Shown: positions 1 to 8,547, numbered from the stretch's first letter. The stretch: 60,603 bases of DNA from Nitrospirota bacterium (GCA_029261165.1 JAJDBV010000087.1:1-60603); one strand, 5' to 3'. The notes: generated from the letters alone by a model not told the origin. Program-made: numbers and translations.

Positions 1-38
1 ACGGCTTGCAGGTATTCCTTTTTGGATCGTGGACTCAC
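1..38 (-). CDS. 5' end of a probable transposase/integrase (truncated by window edge)
   Basis: On the minus strand a GTG at 38 follows a strong GGAGGG ribosome-binding site (about 47-53) and opens a frame reading V/M-S-P-R-S-K-K-E-Y-L-Q-A before the window ends. From memory, this N-terminus resembles a family of integrase-type transposases common in environmental bacteria. Only 12 codons are visible, so the family is an inference. The neighbouring repeated motif at 69-136 fits the end of an insertion element. It could instead be an unrelated gene. Confidence 0.4.
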   Translation of the reverse strand, partial: MSPRSKKEYLQA

Positions 39-68
39 AATAGTACCCTCCTTTTATCGAAATCTTTG

Positions 69-136
69 GGTAACATTTATTATGAGTCAACGATCCCTCC
101 TCTGAGGCCGCTTCGGTAACATTTTATTTGAGTCAA
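69..136. repeat. Two 22-bp direct repeats, probable IS-end transposase sites
   Basis: Two 22-bp motifs, 69-90 and 115-136, both start GGTAACATTT and end GAGTCAA. They match at 19 of 22 positions, with starts 46 bp apart. They lie just upstream of the truncated transposase-like gene at 38-1 and before the prs ribosome-binding site. Repeated subterminal sites of this kind mark ends of some DDE transposable elements. The element end would lie near 136, but the other end is outside the window. Confidence 0.5.
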
Positions 137-214
137 TTCGGTATTGGCTCTTTCCGTTGACATGGGATCGGGGTTCATGTAGATTTACTTGTTTGTTATT
201 TCCAGAGGGAAAGA

Positions 215-1153
215 ATGCACAAATTAAAGCTCTTCTCAGGTAACTCCAATATAAATCTTGCCGAAGAAATTTCCCAGTATCTTGGAATTTCCTTAGGAGA
301 AGCAACCGTTTCAACCTTCAGCGATGGGGAGATTTTTGTAAAGATCGGAGAGAATGTTCGCGGAACCGACACCTTCGTGGTGCAATCGTCTTCAGAACCC
401 GTAAACACCAACATCATGGAGCTCCTTATCCTGATTGATGCCCTGAAGCGTGCCTCAGCGAAAGAGATTACCGCCGTCATCCCTTATTATGGTTATTCGC
501 GTCAGGACCGAAAAGACCAGCCCCGGGTTCCGATCACCGCAAAACTGGTTGCCGATCTCGTCGCGGTTGCCGGGGCACACCGTGTCCTCACCATTGACCT
601 GCATGCCGGACAAATTCAGGGCTTTTTTAATATCCCCGTTGATCATCTTTATGCCAGCCCCGTACTTCTGGACTACTTTAGAACGAAAGATTTCAATGAC
701 CTCATCATCGTCTCTCCGGATGCCGGAGGTGTTGAACGGGCCAGGGCCTTTGCAAAGAAAATGAATGTTGGTCTTGCCATTATCGACAAACGTCGGGAAG
801 GGCCAAACCAAACAAAAATCATGAATATTATCGGAGATGTTGCCAATCGGGACATCCTGATCCTGGACGACATGATTGATACGGCAGGGACAATTTCCCA
901 GGCAGCCCTTGCGATCAAAAAGAAGGGGGCCAACCGGATCTATGCAAGCTGCACGCATGCCGTCCTGTCGGGACCAGCGATGGAAAGACTGAATGATGCG
1001 CCGATTGAAGAGGTCATTGTGACCAACACGGTTCCTCCAAAAGGTGAGGGAGACCTCTACAGAAAGATCAAGGTCTTATCGGTCGCATCCCTCCTGGGTG
1101 AGGCAATTAAGCGGATCCACCAGGAGACTTCCGTCAGTTCCCTGTTTGTGTAA
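215..1153 (+). CDS. prs: Ribose-phosphate pyrophosphokinase (PRPP synthetase)
   Basis: 312 aa, the usual length for class I PRPP synthetase. The enzyme makes phosphoribosyl pyrophosphate from ribose 5-phosphate and ATP for nucleotide, His, Trp and NAD synthesis in the cytoplasm. Visible family signatures are the N-terminal FSGNSN segment, the YYGYSRQDRK ATP-binding flexible region, the TIDLHAGQIQGFF segment and the PRPP loop DDMIDTAGT near residue 218. The ATG at 215 follows a GAGGG ribosome-binding site. rplY and pth follow on the same strand, a common bacterial order. Identification is certain. Confidence 0.98.
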   Translation: MHKLKLFSGNSNINLAEEISQYLGISLGEATVSTFSDGEIFVKIGENVRGTDTFVVQSSSEPVNTNIMELLILIDALKRASAKEITAVIPYYGYSRQDRKDQPRVPITAKLVADLVAVAGAHRVLTIDLHAGQIQGFFNIPVDHLYASPVLLDYFRTKDFNDLIIVSPDAGGVERARAFAKKMNVGLAIIDKRREGPNQTKIMNIIGDVANRDILILDDMIDTAGTISQAALAIKKKGANRIYASCTHAVLSGPAMERLNDAPIEEVIVTNTVPPKGEGDLYRKIKVLSVASLLGEAIKRIHQETSVSSLFV

Positions 1154-1264
1154 AAGAAAGTATGGTTACCAAGACCGGACTTGGAAAATTCGTCATAAAA
1201 TTAATTTTTCGATTAGAATTGCCTGACCGATATGATATCGGCAGCACAGTATGAAGGAGGTTGT

Positions 1265-1972
1265 ATGCAGAAGATAACGGTTCAGGGAGAACGGCGGACC
1301 AAAGCCGGTAAAGGGGTCGCCAGGCAATTGCGCTTCTCCGGGAAGATACCCGCAGTCATCTACAGTGAGGGGAAATCAGCCCTCTTAACATTAACCCCGG
1401 AAGAGATAGAGAAGGTCCTGCACTCTGCCTCTGGAGAGAACACCCTGATTAACCTTCAGATCACGGGAGAGAAAAAGGACCCGTCTGATACCGGTGAACA
1501 TATTGCAATTTTGCGTGACTTTCAGAGAGATCCGATCACGGGAATGGTGCTCCACGCAGACCTTTTTGAGATCTCCATGACCGAGGCTATTTCCATTATG
1601 GTTCAGGTAGAAGTGATCGGGGAGACGCCCGTCGGAGTAAAAACCGATGGCGGCGCGCTTCAGCACAATATGCGTGAACTTGAAGTCCGATGTCTTCCCA
1701 CTTTAATCCCGGATCATATTCAGGTCGATGCCTCCGCCCTGGAAGTGGGTCAATCGATTCACGTGAAAGATCTTCCAGTGAAAGAGGGGATATCATTCCT
1801 GGCCGATCCAAGTCTGGTCGTCGTCTCAGTCACGGCCGCCATCTCTGATGAGAAGCTGGAATCAATGCTCTCTGCGGAACCTGGGGAAAGCAAAGAACCC
1901 GAAGTCACTGCGGAAAAAGAGGACAAAGAAGGAGCTGGCGCGGAGACAAAGGGGGAAGAAAAAAGCAAGTGA
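1265..1972 (+). CDS. rplY: 50S ribosomal protein bL25 (Ctc/TL5 type)
   Basis: 235 aa. It binds 5S rRNA in the large ribosomal subunit. The N-terminal L25 domain (about residues 1-95, with GKGVARQLRFSGKIPAVIY and the HADLFEI segment) is followed by the TL5/Ctc beta domain (about 96-190). A charged Glu/Lys-rich tail of about 40 residues ends the protein. The ATG at 1265 was chosen because AAGGAGG lies 4 bp upstream; the frame is open 11 codons further but without a comparable site. A perfect palindrome, CCGATAT-G-ATATCGG (1227-1241), lies in the leader and may form a hairpin. It sits between prs and pth. Confidence 0.95.
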   Translation: MQKITVQGERRTKAGKGVARQLRFSGKIPAVIYSEGKSALLTLTPEEIEKVLHSASGENTLINLQITGEKKDPSDTGEHIAILRDFQRDPITGMVLHADLFEISMTEAISIMVQVEVIGETPVGVKTDGGALQHNMRELEVRCLPTLIPDHIQVDASALEVGQSIHVKDLPVKEGISFLADPSLVVVSVTAAISDEKLESMLSAEPGESKEPEVTAEKEDKEGAGAETKGEEKSK

Positions 1973-2096
1973 TCATCATGATTTCCTGATGGGATATCCA
2001 TGACGAGACCATCTTGCCTCGCCCTTCCCCTGGTGGAAGCTTGAAACGGTATAAAACTTTGCCCCCAAAGGGCAAATTAATCCTGGGATCAGAACA

Positions 2097-2672
2097 TTGA
2101 AACTGATTGTCGGCCTAGGGAACCCAGGGAAAGAATACGAGGAAACCAAACACAACATCGGTTACTGGGTCGTTGACGCCTTTGCCGGGCAACACCACAT
2201 CTCTCTCCCAGAAATAAAGGGAGAAGCCAGAATAGGCCGTTCCCGTTGGAGAAGTGCTCACGAAGAGATAGACTTTCTCCTGGTGAAGCCGCTGACCTTT
2301 ATGAACCGGAGCGGTCGCTCAGTTCGTGCGATGCTTGATCTCTTTCCCGTCTCCCCTTCTGATATTATCGTTATTTTTGACGACCTTGATCTACCGTGCG
2401 GACGTATTCGCTTGAGGTCGAAGGGCGGGGCCGGTGGACATCGCGGGGTCGGCTCAGTGATCGAGGAAGTGGGTGCCGAGGCGTTTATCCGTCTAAAAAT
2501 CGGGATTGGAAGAGACCCGCAATGCAACCCCTCAGATTATGTCTTAAATCCTTTTCGCCCCGATGACAAGAGGTTGGTTTTAAACGGGGTGGAGAAGGCA
2601 GTCGCCTTACTTCCCCTCCTGTTGGAAGGTCGATTAACCGAGGCCATGAATAAATACCACCCCGAAAGATAG
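2097..2672 (+). CDS. pth: Peptidyl-tRNA hydrolase
   Basis: 191 aa. It cleaves peptidyl-tRNA released by stalled ribosomes. Signatures are the N-terminal LIVGLGNPGKEYEETKHNIGY with the catalytic His (KHN, residue 20), the FMNRSG motif, and DDLDLP followed by GGAGGHRGVGS. The start is TTG at 2097: no ATG lies near, and the family motif begins at the second residue. The ribosome-binding site is weak. A hairpin TTTGCCC/GGGCAAA (2058-2076) lies between rplY and this gene. It ends 10 bp before ychF, so the two are probably co-transcribed. Confidence 0.96.
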   Translation: MKLIVGLGNPGKEYEETKHNIGYWVVDAFAGQHHISLPEIKGEARIGRSRWRSAHEEIDFLLVKPLTFMNRSGRSVRAMLDLFPVSPSDIIVIFDDLDLPCGRIRLRSKGGAGGHRGVGSVIEEVGAEAFIRLKIGIGRDPQCNPSDYVLNPFRPDDKRLVLNGVEKAVALLPLLLEGRLTEAMNKYHPER

Positions 2673-2682
2673 GAAAGTAAGA

Positions 2683-3777
2683 ATGGCCATAAACTGTGGA
2701 CTGATTGGGCTTCCAAATGTTGGGAAGTCCACCATTTTTAATGCGATGACGCGCGGTGACGCCGCTGTCGCCAACTTTCCCTTTTGTACTGTTGATCCAA
2801 ATGTCGGCATCGTCGAGGTTCCTGATACCCGCCTGACCCGCCTGGCCGAGATTTATAAACCGAAAAAGCTCACGCCCACCAACATGGCTTTTGTCGATAT
2901 CGCCGGCCTTGTGGCCGGAGCCAGTCAAGGGGAAGGCCTCGGGAATCAATTTTTGAGCCACATGCGGGAAACGGATGCCCTGGTTCATATTGTCCGGTGC
3001 TTTGAAGATCCTGAAATTGTCCATGTGGATGGGTCAGTCGATCCCGTGCGCGACATCGAAACGATCGATACCGAACTGATCCTGAAAGACCTGGATACAG
3101 TGGAAAAGCGCCTTTTTCGAACCGAGAAAAAGGCAAAGTCGGGGGATAAGACGGCAATCCATGAAGCCGATTTGCTGAAGGAACACCGGGAATGCCTTTC
3201 CAAAGGAAAGTCGGCACGCACACTTGCGCTGGGAGAAGAGGAAAACCCATTCCTGGAAGAACTCGCCCTCTTGACCGCAAAGCCGGTTCTCTATGTTGCC
3301 AATGTCCCGGAAAGCGAGGTCAAGGGAGGGAATCGCTATTCCGAACGTGTCGCGGAGATTGCACGCCTTGAAGGAACATCATCCATCACCATCAGTGGTA
3401 AGATTGAGTCTGAGATCGCCGCGCTCCCGCCTGAAGAATGGGAGGCGTTCTTAAATGAACTCGATCTGTCTGAGTCGGGTCTCTCCCGTTTAATTCGGGC
3501 CTCCTACAAAATGCTCGGCCTCCTGACCTTTTTTACTGTGGGAGAAGATGAGGTAAAGGGCTGGACCATCCGTGACAATACCCCCGCAGTCCAGGCCGCC
3601 GGAAAGATCCATTCCGACATCGAAAGGGGTTTCATCCGCGCCGAGATCTTTCGATATCAGGACCTGATCGAACATGGCAGCCTACAAACGATTAAAGCAA
3701 GAGGTCTCCTGAGACTGGAGGGAAAAGAATATCTGATTCAAGATGGCGATTGTACATACTTCCGTTTTAACGTGTGA
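2683..3777 (+). CDS. ychF: Obg-family GTPase/ATPase YchF
   Basis: 364 aa, full length. It is a P-loop NTPase of the Obg-HflX group, ribosome-associated and implicated in translation and stress. The Walker A motif GLPNVGKSTIFN is at residues 7-18, followed by the switch segment NFPFCTVDPN and the G3-like DIAGLV. The C-terminal TGS-like domain ends with AEIFRYQDL and the tail YLIQDGDCTYFRFNV. The pth-ychF pairing is common in bacteria. The ATG at 2683 follows GAAAGTAAG, a moderate ribosome-binding site. Confidence 0.96.
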   Translation: MAINCGLIGLPNVGKSTIFNAMTRGDAAVANFPFCTVDPNVGIVEVPDTRLTRLAEIYKPKKLTPTNMAFVDIAGLVAGASQGEGLGNQFLSHMRETDALVHIVRCFEDPEIVHVDGSVDPVRDIETIDTELILKDLDTVEKRLFRTEKKAKSGDKTAIHEADLLKEHRECLSKGKSARTLALGEEENPFLEELALLTAKPVLYVANVPESEVKGGNRYSERVAEIARLEGTSSITISGKIESEIAALPPEEWEAFLNELDLSESGLSRLIRASYKMLGLLTFFTVGEDEVKGWTIRDNTPAVQAAGKIHSDIERGFIRAEIFRYQDLIEHGSLQTIKARGLLRLEGKEYLIQDGDCTYFRFNV

Positions 3778-3926
3778 TTCCCAGGATCCGCAGTCGCGGA
3801 ATTGGGTCATGATTTGACTCCGGTAGATCAAGTATGCTACAAAGCGTGACGATTTTGAATCCAACACCTAGCCACAATCCTCGCTCTAAAGACTGATTTA
3901 GGGCTAATAGCCAGGAGGGTCACTCT

Positions 3927-4286
3927 TTGAATGCCTACGAAACAATCTATATCGTAAAACCTTCCCTCTCCGAAGAAGAGATTACCAAAGTGACCGACAA
4001 GATCAAGACCCTGATTGAAAAAGATGGGGGGGAGGTCCTCGGGACGGAGTCCTTTGGAAAAAAGAGGCTCGCTTACGAAGTACGTAAAGAAAAAAGGGGG
4101 ATCTATCTCATCCTCCATTTCAAAGCAATACCTGCAACCCTATTGGAGCTGGAGCAAACTTATCGCTTGTCTGAGTCCATCATAAAGTACATGACTGTTA
4201 AAATAAGCGAAGACCAGATAGGCAAGATGATCCCTGTCCGTGATGAAAAATCATTCTCACCCCGGGCGAGGGGCGGACGGTATTAG
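3927..4286 (+). CDS. rpsF: 30S ribosomal protein bS6
   Basis: 119 aa. It is a small-subunit platform protein that pairs with S18. The start is TTG at 3927, set by the AGGAGGG site at 3913-3919 and by the family N-terminus MNAYETIYIVKPSLSEEE; the nearby ATG at 3931 is out of frame. The GKKRLAYEVRKEKRGIY segment is characteristic. It opens the rpsF-ssb-rpsR operon. A possible weak promoter (TTGACT, 18 bp, TACAAA) lies around 3814-3843 in the 149-bp gap after ychF. Confidence 0.95.
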   Translation: MNAYETIYIVKPSLSEEEITKVTDKIKTLIEKDGGEVLGTESFGKKRLAYEVRKEKRGIYLILHFKAIPATLLELEQTYRLSESIIKYMTVKISEDQIGKMIPVRDEKSFSPRARGGRY

Positions 4287-4325
4287 CGCGACCACCGGTC
4301 AGGAAGTCGTTAAGGGAGGCGTGTA

Positions 4326-4724
4326 ATGGTAAGCTTTAACAAAGTCATTCTCATCGGAAATCTGACCAGAGATCCTGAGGTTCGATACACCCCCAGCGGG
4401 ACGGCGGTTGCCAGTTTTGGACTGGCCGTGAATCATCGCTACAAGCAAGGGGACGAGATGAAAGATGAGGTCTGTTTTGTCGATATTGTGGTTTTTGGAA
4501 AACAGGCTGAAAATTGCGGACAATACCTTTCAAAAGGACAAGGCGTCATCGTCGATGGACGTCTCCAGCAGCGCAGGTGGGAAACAGAAGAAGGTCAGAA
4601 GCGAAACAAGCACGAGGTCGTTGCCCAATCTGTTCGTTTTCTCCCGAAACGGCAGGGACTGGACGGAGGAGCGGATAAAGGCGGCATGGCTGTTGAGGAG
4701 GGGGGCGACGACGTCCCATTTTAA
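4326..4724 (+). CDS. ssb: Single-stranded DNA-binding protein
   Basis: 132 aa. The OB-fold occupies about residues 1-105, starting MVSFNKVILIGNLTRDPEVRY. A short Gly/acidic linker follows, ending in the conserved acidic tip DDVPF that recruits partner proteins. It coats ssDNA in replication, recombination and repair. The position between rpsF and rpsR is the classical arrangement. The ATG at 4326 follows GGGAGGCGTGTA. Confidence 0.97.
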   Translation: MVSFNKVILIGNLTRDPEVRYTPSGTAVASFGLAVNHRYKQGDEMKDEVCFVDIVVFGKQAENCGQYLSKGQGVIVDGRLQQRRWETEEGQKRNKHEVVAQSVRFLPKRQGLDGGADKGGMAVEEGGDDVPF

Positions 4725-4733
4725 GGAGGATGT

Positions 4734-4961
4734 GTGGAAAAGAAATATCTTCAAAGAAGACGCGTATGTCGATTCTGTACCGAAAAGATAAAAGACATCG
4801 ATTATAAAGAAATCCAGATTTTAAAAGGATTTATCACGGAGCGCGGAAAGATCATCCCCATGCGCATCTCGGGGAATTGTGCCGGACATCAGCGCCAACT
4901 GACGACCGCGATAAAACGGGCCAGAAATATTGCCTTCCTGGCATTTGCAGAAGAACGCTAA
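4734..4961 (+). CDS. rpsR: 30S ribosomal protein bS18
   Basis: 75 aa. The GTG start at 4734 lies 6 bp after AAGGAGGAT. It carries CRFC near the N-terminus and a further Cys in [11 protein letters not shown], consistent with the zinc-binding (C+) form of S18. The C-terminal [12 protein letters not shown] is typical. It is translationally close to ssb (9-bp gap). The usual next gene, rplI, is not found downstream; a PilZ gene follows instead. Confidence 0.95.
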   Translation: MEKKYLQRRRVCRFCTEKIKDIDYKEIQILKGFITERGKIIPMRISGNCAGHQRQLTTAIKRARNIAFLAFAEER

Positions 4962-5057
4962 GGACCAAGCTCCCGGAAAATGAATCTTATTGACCCACTG
5001 CGCATAAATTGATATAGTTTATCCCACCTTGTTCTGATCTCCACCATCATATGGAGA

Positions 5058-5441
5058 ATGCCTATGTTGTCTTCCACAAAAAAACCCGGGACTAAAAATA
5101 ATAGAGTACACCAAAGAACCCCGTTTATCGTTTTAGAGGTCCAGGGGAAACATTCTAATGAAGTATTTCTGGCTTCCGCAGAAAATTTAAGCCCGGGGGG
5201 CCTTTTTCTTTCCTCCTCCAAGAAACTCAAGGTGGGAGGACAATTTCCAATTGAATTTGTCCTCCCCGATATGAAGACAAAGATTTTCTGTACCTGCGAA
5301 GTGGTCTGGAAAAAGAACTATGACAATCTTGGCCTCGCTTCAGAAGGAATCGGGGTTCGTTTTGTTGACATGGACCCCTCTCAGAAAAAAACGATTTCCG
5401 ATTGGGTTGATAAGAGACACAAAAAGAAACGCCGACCATGA
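5058..5441 (+). CDS. PilZ-domain protein, probable c-di-GMP receptor
   Basis: 127 aa. A single PilZ domain is visible: the RVHQR box near residue 17-21 (RxxxR type), then NLSPGGLFL matching the second ligand motif (D/N)xSxxG, and a C-terminal GIGVRF strand. Such proteins bind cyclic di-GMP and act on motility, polysaccharide or pili; the target here is unknown. The ATG at 5058 could be replaced by ATG 5064, better spaced from GGAG at 5053. The stop overlaps the start of the SNase gene by 4 bp, suggesting translational coupling. Confidence 0.85.
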   Translation: MPMLSSTKKPGTKNNRVHQRTPFIVLEVQGKHSNEVFLASAENLSPGGLFLSSSKKLKVGGQFPIEFVLPDMKTKIFCTCEVVWKKNYDNLGLASEGIGVRFVDMDPSQKKTISDWVDKRHKKKRRP

Positions 5442-5995
5442 ATCTATTTTTTTCCTTAACGCTTTTCATAAAGCGACACCGCAGGCACACCCTCCTCTCA
5501 TTCATCATCCTCCTTTTCCTTGCTCCATCCGTCACGCATGCCCAACCCGGAGAACTGCGGACCGATGTCTTTGATGCTAAAGTTCTCAAGGTCATAGACG
5601 GGGATACCATCCGACTGGAAGATGGAAGGCTCGTCCGCTATCTTGGAGTCAATGCCCCTGAAGTCCGGAAAAAAGTAGGCGGCAAATGGGTTTTTGATCC
5701 GGAACCTTTCGGCGAAGCGGCCACAGCTTTTAACCGGAAACTGGTAGAAGGGAAAACGGTCCGCCTACAAATTGACCCTGCACGTCCAAGAGACCGCTTT
5801 GGCCGTCTCCTCGCCTATGTTTTCGTCGAAAATGAAAGAAAATACTTTGTCAATGTAGAATTGCTGAAACAAGGCCTTGCAAAGATGGATATCATGCCCT
5901 TGGGAACAGAACACCGTATAATGTTTTGGAGTGCGGAAGAAAGTGCCTGGACAGATAAACGCGGTGTTTGGTCGGACGGTGGAAAACCGGAATAA
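5438..5995 (+). CDS. Secreted thermonuclease-like (SNase-domain) protein
   Basis: 185 aa. A basic N-terminus and hydrophobic stretch ending THAQ (about residues 1-36) form a signal peptide. The SNase fold follows: KVIDGDTIRLEDGRLVRYLG with the metal-binding Asp residues, the NAPE segment, and DRFGRLLAYV with the catalytic Arg region. Proteins of this family are Ca2+-dependent nucleases. It overlaps the PilZ gene (ATGA) and abuts the DUF4149 gene, so the three probably form one transcript. Confidence 0.9.
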   Translation: MNLFFSLTLFIKRHRRHTLLSFIILLFLAPSVTHAQPGELRTDVFDAKVLKVIDGDTIRLEDGRLVRYLGVNAPEVRKKVGGKWVFDPEPFGEAATAFNRKLVEGKTVRLQIDPARPRDRFGRLLAYVFVENERKYFVNVELLKQGLAKMDIMPLGTEHRIMFWSAEESAWTDKRGVWSDGGKPE

Positions 5996-6511
5996 ATGGA
6001 AGTCCCGATCCCTAACTTTTACTTCATGGGCATTCAATTCATCCATCTCTTTGCCCTTTCAGTATGGGTCGGCGGGATTGTCATCATCGGCGCCATTGTC
6101 GCGCCAACCCTCTTTAAGAAAATAGAACCACGACGGCAGGCTGGAGAACTCATGGGCCAGATCCTCTCGAAATTTGACAAAGTCGCCCTGTTCTGCAGCG
6201 GAGCCTTGATTAGCACCGGAATGATAAAATTTTTTACATGGGAAAACCTGACCCCATGGAATGCAACCCGCTATCTGGCAATCATGACCATGTCCGGAGT
6301 CTGTTTCTATTCGGTATTTGTTATTTCTCCGCGGTTACGGGCCAGGCTGCCGCAACAACCGTCCGGAAATAAAACGGATGAGAGCGACTTTCCGGGACAG
6401 GGACCTGAAGGTGGGATGCCGCGCACTGAGTTCAGCAAATTGCACTTGATTTCTGTTCGACTGATGATGGTTAATCTCGTTTGCGGCACTATCGCCCTCT
6501 TGATGGCATAA
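5996..6511 (+). CDS. DUF4149 (TMEM205-like) integral membrane protein
   Basis: 171 aa with about four predicted membrane segments (around residues 13-37, 60-80, 90-112 and the C-terminus). The FIHLFALSVWVGGIVIIGAIVAPTLF segment is typical of DUF4149 in its spacing of His, Trp and the AP dipeptide. Function is not established in this family. The ATG follows the preceding stop codon directly (TAAATG). A hydrophilic insertion at about 118-150 precedes the last helix. Confidence 0.75.
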   Translation: MEVPIPNFYFMGIQFIHLFALSVWVGGIVIIGAIVAPTLFKKIEPRRQAGELMGQILSKFDKVALFCSGALISTGMIKFFTWENLTPWNATRYLAIMTMSGVCFYSVFVISPRLRARLPQQPSGNKTDESDFPGQGPEGGMPRTEFSKLHLISVRLMMVNLVCGTIALLMA

Positions 6512-6626
6512 GTCCGCCGGGGGCTGGACAGACATTAGAAACCTGTCCCGTTTGCCTCGATCTACTGACGTTCCCTTTCTTTTGCACTTCCTTATATTAC
6601 ATACTTGTCGTACGCCTACGATTTAT

Positions 6627-6656
6627 TTGAGAATTTGGATCGTTCAGTTGTATAAT
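6627..6656 (+). promoter_or_regulatory. Sigma-70-type promoter of mazG
   Basis: A TTGAGA -35 box (6627-6632), an 18-bp spacer and a perfect TATAAT -10 box (6651-6656) lie just ahead of the mazG ribosome-binding site. It falls in the 166-bp gap after the DUF4149 gene and should start a separate transcript. Confidence 0.7.
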
Positions 6657-6680
6657 GAGCGTCCATTGTAGAGGAGCATG

Positions 6681-7496
6681 ATGTCGGAATCGTTTGATGC
6701 CCTGGTCGCAGTCATGGCACGTTTGAGAGGGGAAGGGGGTTGTCCCTGGGATCGAGAGCAAACGACAGAATCTTTAAAACCTTTCCTGATAGAAGAAGCC
6801 TACGAGGTCTTGGAAGCCATTGAATCCGGCCGGGCAGAGCCACTCTGTGAGGAGCTGGGCGATCTGCTTTTTCAAGTCCTTTTTCATGCCGAGATCGCAA
6901 AAGAGCGTCATCTCTTCGATATTGAAAAAATCCTGCTTACAGTCACAGAAAAGATGACCCGCCGTCATCCCCATGTCTTCGCACCTGAGAGGCCAGCGGG
7001 GAAGGACACCTCCCCGATGAATAGCAGGGAGGTCCTTGCAAAATGGGAGGAGATAAAAAAGAAGGAAGATCGGCATCGAGACCGGAAATCTGCCCTCGAC
7101 GGCATCCCGAAACAACTCCCGGCCTTGCTCCGCGCCCATCAACTTCAGGCGCGTGCAGCCCGCGTCGGATTTGATTGGAAGACCGCTGAGCCGATTCTCG
7201 CCAAGGTGGAAGAAGAGGTACAGGAACTCTGTGAGGCTGTCGCAGAGAGGGATACTGCCGGGATCGAAAATGAGCTGGGCGATCTGCTTTTCTCCATCGT
7301 CAACGTCGCGCGCTTCCTAAAAGTCAATCCGGAAGACGCCTTACGTGGGACGGTACAGCGGTTTACCGGACGTTTTAAAAATATGGAGTCGGCAGCAGAG
7401 AAGAGCGGCGGATTGAACGCGCTTTCGCTTGAGGAGATGGACGCGTTGTGGGAAAAGGCAAAATCAGACGAGAAGGCCTTACTTCCCCTGGATTAA
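6681..7496 (+). CDS. mazG: Nucleoside triphosphate pyrophosphohydrolase MazG
   Basis: About 271 aa. It hydrolyses NTPs/dNTPs to monophosphates and pyrophosphate (house-cleaning). Two tandem MazG domains are visible. The first has LRGEGGCPWDREQTTESLKPFLIEEAYEVLEAI and CEELGDLLFQVLFHAEIA; the second has VGFDWKTAEPILAKVEEEVQEL and ENELGDLLFSIVNVARFL. Both keep the EExxE and ExxD metal-binding pattern. The start is ATG 6678 or 6681; 6681 is preferred because GAGGAG ends at 6676. It is transcribed from the promoter at 6627-6656. Confidence 0.95.
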   Translation: MSESFDALVAVMARLRGEGGCPWDREQTTESLKPFLIEEAYEVLEAIESGRAEPLCEELGDLLFQVLFHAEIAKERHLFDIEKILLTVTEKMTRRHPHVFAPERPAGKDTSPMNSREVLAKWEEIKKKEDRHRDRKSALDGIPKQLPALLRAHQLQARAARVGFDWKTAEPILAKVEEEVQELCEAVAERDTAGIENELGDLLFSIVNVARFLKVNPEDALRGTVQRFTGRFKNMESAAEKSGGLNALSLEEMDALWEKAKSDEKALLPLD

Positions 7497-7524
7497 TGTT
7501 ATTTTATAAAAAGGAAACGGACCA

Positions 7525-8016
7525 ATGAGTCAGCAGCTCCGTATCATCCTCATTATGTTGTCAATCATTATCATCTTTGCCTTTTTTGTGCATCTTACGA
7601 CCAAGACAATCGCCCCGGAAAAAATGGATTCTGGAATGATTTCGTTTGATATGTCCCGCCCACGCGCCCCCAGCGAATCCCGGAAGGTGAAGAATCCGAT
7701 CCTGGTCTCGACAACGGTAATCAAAGAAGGAAAGGAAGCCTACCTCGGCAAGGGGGGGTGTGCAACCTGTCACGGCAAAACCGGGCGGGGAGACGGCGAA
7801 GGCGGTGTCCTGTTATCTCCTCCACCGCGCGACCTGACCGATGCGAACTTCCATCTCCTTCGCACCGACGGAGAGATGTTCTGGTCGATCAAACACGGTG
7901 TGGAGGGGACAGGGATGTTTAAATATGTCCCACGCATGCTTTCTGAAGAAGAGGCCTGGAAGGTCATCCATTATATTCGAACATTAAAACGGGAACATGT
8001 CTCGGGGTCCGGATAA
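7525..8016 (+). CDS. Membrane-anchored monohaem c-type cytochrome
   Basis: 163 aa. The N-terminal hydrophobic anchor (about residues 6-26) is followed by a periplasmic domain with one CxxCH haem site (CATCH) after GKGG. GRGDGEGG and LSPPPRDLTDANF follow. The candidate sixth ligand is a Met in GTGMFKYVPRML near the C-terminus, and EEEAWKVIHYIRTL is the typical last helix of class I cytochromes. It probably carries electrons in the periplasm; the partner is unknown. It lies 28 bp after mazG and before an Slp-type lipoprotein. Confidence 0.85.
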   Translation: MSQQLRIILIMLSIIIIFAFFVHLTTKTIAPEKMDSGMISFDMSRPRAPSESRKVKNPILVSTTVIKEGKEAYLGKGGCATCHGKTGRGDGEGGVLLSPPPRDLTDANFHLLRTDGEMFWSIKHGVEGTGMFKYVPRMLSEEEAWKVIHYIRTLKREHVSGSG

Positions 8017-8043
8017 TTCCAGCGAGGGCAAGAGGAGAGAAAA

Positions 8044-8547
8044 GTGAGGTTTTATCCCTTCATCCTGATCGTCATAACCCTTCTGGCCTCATGCGGACCG
8101 AAGATCATTCCGGATGAGATTTCGGTGAGGATTGACAAAGACCTCTCTTTCGAGGAAGTCACCAAAGATCCTGAGGCCTATCGTGGAAAGACCCTCCTGC
8201 TTGGAGGGGAAATCATTGAGACGCGTAATTTAAAGGAAGGCACAGAGATCGAGATCCTTCAAAAACCGCTCGACACAGGTTACGCGCCTCTCCCGGTCGA
8301 TGTGTCGGCAGGGCGTTTTTTTCTGAGCGACCCGTCCTTTTTGGACCCCGCCATCTATAAAAGCGGCCGCCGCGTAACGATCGTTGGGGTCGTGAAGGGT
8401 GGGCGCTCCCGTCAAGTCGGAGGTGCGGTGCGGTTCGATCTCGTCCTGGAAAAGGAATATATCCGCCTCTGGCCTCTGGGAAGGGGAAGACCCTACGATG
8501 CCTCGCCCACCTTTCACTTCGGTCTCGGTGCGATCTTCAGCAGGTAA
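8044..8547 (+). CDS. Slp-family outer-membrane lipoprotein
   Basis: 167 aa. The GTG start at 8044 follows AGAGGAG. The lipobox LLASC puts the lipidated Cys at about residue 17. The body matches the Slp/YeaY family: SFEEVTKDPEAYRGKTLLLGGEIIETRN, then LPVDVSAGRFF and VTIVGVVKGGRS. These are OB-like outer-membrane lipoproteins of unclear role, induced by starvation in E. coli. It lies 27 bp downstream of the cytochrome gene. Confidence 0.8.
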   Translation: MRFYPFILIVITLLASCGPKIIPDEISVRIDKDLSFEEVTKDPEAYRGKTLLLGGEIIETRNLKEGTEIEILQKPLDTGYAPLPVDVSAGRFFLSDPSFLDPAIYKSGRRVTIVGVVKGGRSRQVGGAVRFDLVLEKEYIRLWPLGRGRPYDASPTFHFGLGAIFSR

